From VRUE01 sp963812335 (GTDB taxonomy: Bacteria; Actinomycetota; Thermoleophilia; Solirubrobacterales; 70-9): 64,000 nucleotides of DNA. The stretch is taken from the NCBI GenBank assembly GCA_963812335.1, contig CAWEUU010000004.1, positions 695,865 to 759,864 on the forward strand, written 5' to 3'. The translations under genes and the position numbers were made by a program. Shown in pieces: positions 59,360-64,000 of this stretch (the stretch's first letter is position 1; each line of letters begins with the position of its first letter). The notes beneath the pieces were generated by a model. That model did no database searches and was not told the DNA's origin. It was given only the letters and a program-made list of their open reading frames with translations.

Positions 59360-60333
59360 ACACCACGCTGGCGCGGCTGGCCGAGAATCCACCCAAGATC
59401 GAGGGAGGAAAGGTCGCCCTGCAACCAACCGAGGGTGGGAAAGCCCGACTTCGCATCGAGCTAGGCGACCACCAGGCCGATCTGCTCGCCGCTTTCCTTG
59501 CGGTTCCATATCCCTCGGGACTGAAGCGCCTCGTCGCTGCCAACCCCGACCTCGAAGCGGTCATCGTCGAGCGAGTCCCCCCTGGCCTGGATCAGGCGGC
59601 GCACGAGATGGGGCTCAGCTACCTCGATATCCACGGCCACGGCCGGATAACCCAGCCGGGCTTCGTCTACTTTGCACCCCCAAGCTCCAGCGACCGAAGC
59701 CCGACCAGGACCAGGGGCCCCTCTCCCTTCGCGCCGAAGGCAAGCCGAGTGCTGCGCAGCCTGCTCGCCGATCACGAAACGGAGCGGCGCCTCTCGGACC
59801 TGGCCAGGGAGACGGCGCTGAATCCCGGGAACGTGCACCGAGTGCTCAATCGGCTGATGGACGATGGCTACGTCGAGCGCGAAAAAGACGCCTACCTGGT
59901 CGTGGACCCGGGAGCCCTTCTCAATGCATGGGCGGAAAACGGCTCGCCGGCACGAGAGCAAACCTCGATTCCGGTCAAGGGCGACCTCCGATCCGCCGCA
60001 GAAGGGTTGCTCGAGCGATTCCACGGTCATGCCGTCATCTCCGGTGAGCTTGCGGCGGAGCTACTCGCTCCCCATCTCCCGGCCGCCAGCGCGGTGATCC
60101 ACTGCTTGAACGCCAAGGAGTGGGCGCGCATCGATCTGGAGGAGATCGAGGTTTTTCGAGCCCCGGGGCGGATCCTGCTCGATCTGCCCGACCCGGGCGT
60201 CGCGCAGTTCGGCTCCCAGGTCTCAGAACTACCGCTTGTCGGCGCCGCCCAGCTCTACGTCGACCTCTACAGGGAACCGACCCGCGGCCGCCAAGCCGCC
60301 GAGGAGGTCCGACGCCAACTTCTGGACTTCTGA
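59341..60333 (+). CDS. AbiEi-like winged-helix regulator, second divergent copy
   Basis: The 330 residues contain an N-terminal domain with LEAVIVERVPPGLDQAAHEMGLSYLDIHGHGRI (the LxYLDxxGN-like block common in this regulator group). A winged helix (about 135-190, RRLSDLARETALNPGNVHRVLNRLMDDGYV) leads to DPGALLNAWAE, and the C-terminus is AQLYVDLYREPTRGRQAAEEVRRQL. ATG 59341 lies inside the half-site array. An earlier in-frame region exists but reads like promoter DNA. It is paralogous to the gene at 58251. The stop TGA overlaps an ATG (TGATG at 60331-60335). Confidence 0.8.
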   Translation: MSEDRQNTTLARLAENPPKIEGGKVALQPTEGGKARLRIELGDHQADLLAAFLAVPYPSGLKRLVAANPDLEAVIVERVPPGLDQAAHEMGLSYLDIHGHGRITQPGFVYFAPPSSSDRSPTRTRGPSPFAPKASRVLRSLLADHETERRLSDLARETALNPGNVHRVLNRLMDDGYVEREKDAYLVVDPGALLNAWAENGSPAREQTSIPVKGDLRSAAEGLLERFHGHAVISGELAAELLAPHLPAASAVIHCLNAKEWARIDLEEIEVFRAPGRILLDLPDPGVAQFGSQVSELPLVGAAQLYVDLYREPTRGRQAAEEVRRQLLDF

Positions 60334-60617
60334 TGCCGACCCTCCGTATCGAGGTCACCAGCCCGGCCGATCGTCTGCTGTTCGACTCCCCCACCTGCAC
60401 CCGGTGCTCGAGGGCCTTGACAACGGACAATCCGAAGGTCGGTATATCTACCTGCGAGAAGTTGCAGGTAGGCGTATTAACGCAGGAGCATGGGCCTGAT
60501 TGCTTCCCCTCACTCCCTCAAGGCTCGATCCCAGGTGTCGATGTCGCAGGTCATGGAGACGGAGCTCTCAGCCACGGGCCCGGTAGCCGACCGGCTCACG
60601 ATCTGGCCGATGGATGA
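60333..60617 (+). CDS. Doubtful frame coupled to the AbiEi-like gene
   Basis: The ATG in TGATG at 60333 opens 94 codons (MPTLRIEVTSPADRLLFDSPT), with four cysteines in the first half (TCTRCS and ISTCEK). The second half reads Gly/Pro/His-rich and overlaps the gene at 60490 in another frame. In abiE-type loci a toxin gene would start exactly here, but no nucleotidyltransferase motif is present. It may be a decayed or replaced partner, or not a gene. Confidence 0.25.
   Translation: MPTLRIEVTSPADRLLFDSPTCTRCSRALTTDNPKVGISTCEKLQVGVLTQEHGPDCFPSLPQGSIPGVDVAGHGDGALSHGPGSRPAHDLADG
60448..60471. promoter_or_regulatory. Inverted repeat CTACCTGC-N8-GCAGGTAG
   Basis: A perfect 8+8 dyad in an AT-richer patch 19 bases before ATG 60490. 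TATCTACC at its left edge echoes TATCTACC in the direct repeats at 59269-59284, so related regulators may bind both; it could also be a weak terminator. Confidence 0.45.
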
Positions 60618-60810
60618 CGGCAGCTACGGACTGGACGCCACCTTCCAGGGCGCAAGCGGTTATGAGCGCGCCGAGCTACATATTGAGAGCCTCAAGGCCA
60701 GAGAGGTCCGCCATTCGCTTCGGCAGGAGCTCGACGGCGGTTGGACCTTGCGCTTCGGCCCCCTGACGGCCACCGACATCGACACCGCACTCAGCGCCTT
60801 CGTGCACTGA
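60490..60810 (+). CDS. Small protein of unknown function
   Basis: Up to 106 residues. ATG 60490 has AGGAG one base away, which is too close. ATG 60541 (MSQVMETELS) is an alternative that gives 89 residues. The core GPVADRLTIWPMDDGSYGLDATF, then ERAELHIESLKAREVRHSLR and LRFGPLTATDIDTALSAFV, looks like a compact alpha/beta domain. It has no known motif. It lies between the AbiEi-like gene and the helicase, all on the plus strand, so it may belong to that accessory cluster. Confidence 0.55.
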   Translation: MGLIASPHSLKARSQVSMSQVMETELSATGPVADRLTIWPMDDGSYGLDATFQGASGYERAELHIESLKAREVRHSLRQELDGGWTLRFGPLTATDIDTALSAFVH

Positions 60811-60902
60811 ACCTGGGAGTTGACTGATTCCCGAAGCCGCGGTCCGACCTCGGTCGCCGGGGCTAAGGTGTTGGCCGCACGCGGGGCGGTGGGAGCGAGT
60901 AC

Positions 60903-63900
60903 TTGCCTGATCTGAATCCTGGACCGAGAGATCATCTGCTGACCCGGGCGCTGCGGGAGGCGATCGCGGGGCTCGATCCGGAGCTGATCAGCGAGGACGC
61001 GCTGGACCCGGCGGAGGCTCCGGACCGGCTCGCCCGCCACCTGATGGACGAGCTGCGGCGCGCGCTCGACGGCGAGGAGTCCGCCGACGTCCAGGCGGAG
61101 CAGGTCAACGCCCTGCTGGCGGAGGCGCTCCCGGCCGCTGAATCGGAGCCCGCGGAGGTCGTGCTCCCGGCGCGGATCCTGCAGGGGATCAGCGAGCGCT
61201 CCCCGCTCGGCTCGGTCGCCCCGCTGCCACCGCTGCCGGCGACCCCGCTGTCGCAGAGCGACCTGCTGGTCAACGCCGAGGGCCAGCCCAACGTCGGCAC
61301 CGAGCTGCGCCGCGAGATCGCCAGCGCCGACTCGGTCGACCTGATCTGCGCCTTCGTGATCTGGTCCGGCGTCCGCCAACTTCGCGACGCCCTCGCCGAG
61401 CTCGTCGAGCGCGGCGGAACGCTGCGCGTGATCACCACCACCTACATGGGCGCCACCGAGAAACGCGCCGTGGACGAGCTGGCCCGGCTGGGCGCCGAGG
61501 TGCGGGTGGCGCTCGACGCGCGCACGACGAAGCTGCACGCGAAGGCCTGGCTGCTGGAGCGCGGCTCGGGCCTCAGCACCGCGTTCGTCGGCTCCTCCAA
61601 CCTCTCCCACACCGCGCTCTTCGACGGCCTCGAGTGGAACGTGCGGCTCTCATCCGTCGACGCCGGCCACGTGATCGACCGGGTCCGGATGACGTTCGCC
61701 AGCCACTGGGAGTCCGAGCACTTCGTCCCCTACGACCCCGAGCGCGACGGCGAGGAGCTGGCGCGCGCCCTGCGCGAACACGACCGGCGCGCGGTCGGAG
61801 CCGCGACCACGATCGACTTCGCCAACCTGGACGTGCGTCCCTACCCGCACCAGCAGCGGATGCTCGACACCCTGACGGTCGAGCGCGACCGCCACGACCG
61901 CCACCGCAACCTCGTCGTCGCGGCGACGGGGACCGGCAAGACCGTCATCGCCGCGCTCGACTACCGCGCCCTCTGCGAGGCGGCGGGCCGGCGCCTCTCG
62001 CTGCTCTTCGTCGCCCACCGCGAGGAGATCCTGCGGCAGTCGCTGGCGACCTACCGCGCGGTGCTGCGCGACGGCTCCTTCGGCGAGATCCACGGCGGCG
62101 GGCGGATCGCCGCCGGCGAGCACGTCTTCGCGATGATCCAGTCGCTCCCGGCCGAGCGAATCGAGCGGCTCGACCCCGACGCCTTCGACGTCCTCGTCGT
62201 CGACGAGTTCCATCACGCCGCCGCGGCCAGCTACGAGCGGCTGCTCGAGGGGCTGGAGCCGAGCGAGCTGCTCGGCTTGACCGCGACGCCGGAGCGCCTC
62301 GACGGGCGCGACGTCACCCACTGGTTCGGCGGCCGGACCGCGGTCGAGCTGCGCCTCTGGGAGGCGATCGACGAGGGCTTCCTGGTGCCGTTCCAGTACT
62401 TCGGCGTCGCCGATGGCACCGACCTCTCGACGATCGGCTGGCGCCGCGGGCGCTACGCGACCGAGGAGCTCAGCAACCTCTACAGCGGCGACGACCAGCG
62501 GGTGGCGAAGCTGCTCGAGGCGATTCAGCGGATCGTCCACGAGCCAAGCGGGATGCGGGCGCTGGGGTTCTGCGTATCCGTGGAGCACGCTCGCTTCATG
62601 GCGAGGAAGTTCAGCGAGGCGGGCCTGGAGAGCGTCGCGCTGAGCGGCGAGGACGACCCGGCCACCCGCTCCACCGTGCTCGACCGGCTCGGTCGCGGCG
62701 AGCTGCGCTGCGTCTTCTCGGTCGAGGTGCTCGGCGAGGGTGTCGACGTCCCCGATGTCGACTGCCTGCTGCTGCTCCGCCCGACCGAGTCGGCCACCCT
62801 GTTCACCCAGCAGCTCGGGCGCGGGCTGCGCCGGGCGCAGGGGAAGAGCCACCTCACCGTCATCGACCTGATCGGCCAGCACCGCGCGGAGTTCCGCTTC
62901 GAGGAGCGGCTGCGGGCGATCGTCGATCCCCGCCGGGGCCGCATCGCGGAGCAGGTCGAGCACGGCTTCCCCTTCCTTCCGGCCGGCTGCGCGGTCGAGC
63001 TCGACCGCAAGAGCCGCGAGATCGTCCTCGAGAACATCAAGGCGGCGGTCCGGCAGCGGCGCTGGGGCGCCCTGGTGCGAAACCTGGCCGAGGCGCCGGC
63101 GGGTACGACGCTGGCCGAGTTCCTCGACCTCCACGAACTCGAGCTGGGCGACCTCTACCGCAACCGGCACAGCTGGACGGAGCTTCGCCGCGAGGCGAGC
63201 CTGGAGACGACGCCGGCGACCGACCCGGCCTTCGAGGCGAGCGTCCTGGCGACGCTTGGCAGGCTCACGCACATCGACGATCCCGAGCGGGTCAGCTTCT
63301 ACTCGCGAGCGTTGGCGTCGGAGGAGCCGCCGCGACTGGACGGCGACGAGCGGAGCCGACGACTGTGGACGATGCTCGCCTGGGGCCTCGGCTCCGGCGG
63401 CGATCACGACTCGCTCGAGCGCTTCTTCGCGGCGCTCTGGGACGAGCCCGCGGCGCGCTCCGAGCTGGTCGAGCTGCTCTCCGTGCTCGACGCCCGCTCA
63501 CGCACGTCGCCGCGGCCCTCGCCGCTCGCCCCCGAGATCCCCCTCACCCCCCACGCCCGCTACACGCGCCAGGAGGTCATCGCCGCCCTCGGCTTCGCCG
63601 GCGGAGCGAAGCCCAAGGTCACCCAGGGAGGCGTCCTCTGGGTGCCCCAGGCGCAAAGCGACGTCTTCTTCGTCGACCTGCGCAAGGCCGAGCGCGACTA
63701 CTCGCCGACGACGATGTATCGGGACTACGCGATCAGCCGCGACCTATTCCACTGGGAGTCGCAATCGCGCCAGGCGCCCCACCAGCCCACCGTCCGCCGC
63801 TACATCGAGCACGCCCAACAGGGCACCAACGTCCTCCTCTTCGTCCGCGAGCAGCGCCGCGACGCCCTCGGCACCGCGCCCTTCCACTTCCTCGGCCCAG

Positions 63901-64000
63901 CCTCCTACGTCAGCCACGAAGGCGAACGCCCCGTCGCCTTCACCTGGCGCCTCCAGACGCCGATGCCCGAGGAGCTGTTCGAGGTGGCGCGGAGCGTGGC
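60903..64000 (+). CDS. PLD-type nuclease/superfamily-2 helicase (DUF3427-type), cut by the right edge
   Basis: The frame is open from TTG 60903 (GGGAG 7 bases upstream) to the window end, 1032 complete codons. A helical N-terminus (about 1-110) leads to a phospholipase-D-like domain with KLHAKAW (the HxK motif) and AFVGSSNLS (about 110-270). The SF2 helicase has AATGTGKT (Walker A, near residue 340), VVDEFHHA (motif II), LGLTATPERLDG (motif III) and TQQLGRGLRRAQGK (motif VI). The C-terminal part is of the DUF3427 type (HARYTRQEVIAALGF, then WVPQAQSDVFFVDL). Such proteins are found in accessory and defence-like regions. It probably acts on foreign or damaged DNA, which is inference. Confidence 0.85.
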   Translation, partial: MPDLNPGPRDHLLTRALREAIAGLDPELISEDALDPAEAPDRLARHLMDELRRALDGEESADVQAEQVNALLAEALPAAESEPAEVVLPARILQGISERSPLGSVAPLPPLPATPLSQSDLLVNAEGQPNVGTELRREIASADSVDLICAFVIWSGVRQLRDALAELVERGGTLRVITTTYMGATEKRAVDELARLGAEVRVALDARTTKLHAKAWLLERGSGLSTAFVGSSNLSHTALFDGLEWNVRLSSVDAGHVIDRVRMTFASHWESEHFVPYDPERDGEELARALREHDRRAVGAATTIDFANLDVRPYPHQQRMLDTLTVERDRHDRHRNLVVAATGTGKTVIAALDYRALCEAAGRRLSLLFVAHREEILRQSLATYRAVLRDGSFGEIHGGGRIAAGEHVFAMIQSLPAERIERLDPDAFDVLVVDEFHHAAAASYERLLEGLEPSELLGLTATPERLDGRDVTHWFGGRTAVELRLWEAIDEGFLVPFQYFGVADGTDLSTIGWRRGRYATEELSNLYSGDDQRVAKLLEAIQRIVHEPSGMRALGFCVSVEHARFMARKFSEAGLESVALSGEDDPATRSTVLDRLGRGELRCVFSVEVLGEGVDVPDVDCLLLLRPTESATLFTQQLGRGLRRAQGKSHLTVIDLIGQHRAEFRFEERLRAIVDPRRGRIAEQVEHGFPFLPAGCAVELDRKSREIVLENIKAAVRQRRWGALVRNLAEAPAGTTLAEFLDLHELELGDLYRNRHSWTELRREASLETTPATDPAFEASVLATLGRLTHIDDPERVSFYSRALASEEPPRLDGDERSRRLWTMLAWGLGSGGDHDSLERFFAALWDEPAARSELVELLSVLDARSRTSPRPSPLAPEIPLTPHARYTRQEVIAALGFAGGAKPKVTQGGVLWVPQAQSDVFFVDLRKAERDYSPTTMYRDYAISRDLFHWESQSRQAPHQPTVRRYIEHAQQGTNVLLFVREQRRDALGTAPFHFLGPASYVSHEGERPVAFTWRLQTPMPEELFEVARSV

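Overview
The window is 64 kb of high-GC DNA (roughly 65-70 % by eye) packed with short-spaced, often overlapping genes. Several features suggest an actinobacterium, most likely of the Thermoleophilia/Solirubrobacterales type: the lysA-hom-thrC-thrB cluster, a SUF operon that begins with a Rieske gene, a WS/DGAT acyltransferase, an F420-type LLM flavoprotein, a MarP-like protease, an AddAB-like nuclease pair, and many starts with a TAnnnT hexamer 6-8 bases upstream (leaderless transcripts). The placement below phylum is inference. All genes are chromosomal housekeeping or lifestyle genes, except a small integrated element near 10 kb and an accessory, defence-like stretch at the right end.

Layout. 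0-0.5 kb: cut-off secreted hydrolase. 0.6-3.5 kb: Rieske-sufB-sufD for Fe-S assembly, with an IscR-like palindrome upstream; sufC and sufS are not in the window. 3.6-6.3 kb: membrane protein plus cupredoxin-like lipoprotein, then a thioredoxin-fold protein without its cysteines. 6.4-9.3 kb: ispH, WS/DGAT acyltransferase, fxsA. 9.32-11.95 kb: a 2.6-kb integrated element bounded by a 40-bp direct repeat that copies the 3' end of the sufT-like gene. It carries a broken tyrosine recombinase and five small genes, two of them a toxin-antitoxin-like pair. 11.9-13.8 kb: sufT, a HAD phosphatase and small unknowns. 13.9-21.9 kb: DNA repair (addB-like, addA-like, xseB, xseA). 21.9-27.5 kb: HxlR regulator, MarP-like protease, penicillin-binding protein, lipoprotein, SRPBCC protein, zinc-ribbon/FHA protein and a coiled-coil protein.

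27.5-36.8 kb: glutamate synthase large subunit and the lysA-hom-thrC-thrB operon, which take aspartate-family intermediates to lysine, homoserine and threonine. 36.8-41.8 kb: cell-envelope proteins (Gly/Ser-rich anchor, M23 peptidase, CWB2-like protein) with an acyl-CoA dehydrogenase between. 41.8-48.3 kb: metallo-hydrolase, LLM oxidoreductase, then two acyl-CoA dehydrogenases, a thiolase and a 3-hydroxyacyl-CoA dehydrogenase that together supply most steps of fatty-acid beta-oxidation. TetR-type palindromes stand before the 40-kb dehydrogenase and between the thiolase and the hydroxyacyl-CoA dehydrogenase. 48.3-57.1 kb: CorC/HlyC protein, corrinoid-binding-like protein, rhomboid protease, ECF sigma factor, a PlsC-GpsA fusion, VOC dioxygenase and a frameshifted SHOCT membrane protein. 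57.1-64 kb: tRNA-Thr, GNAT-like protein, two divergent AbiEi-like regulators around an AT-rich region with a symmetric operator array, and a PLD-nuclease/helicase that runs off the right edge.

Three genes show reading-frame breaks (3.6-5.0, 10.7-11.5 and 55.7-57.1 kb). These are either true decay or base-calling indels. No CRISPR array, rRNA or insertion sequence was seen, and no gene-free stretch exceeds 300 bases.
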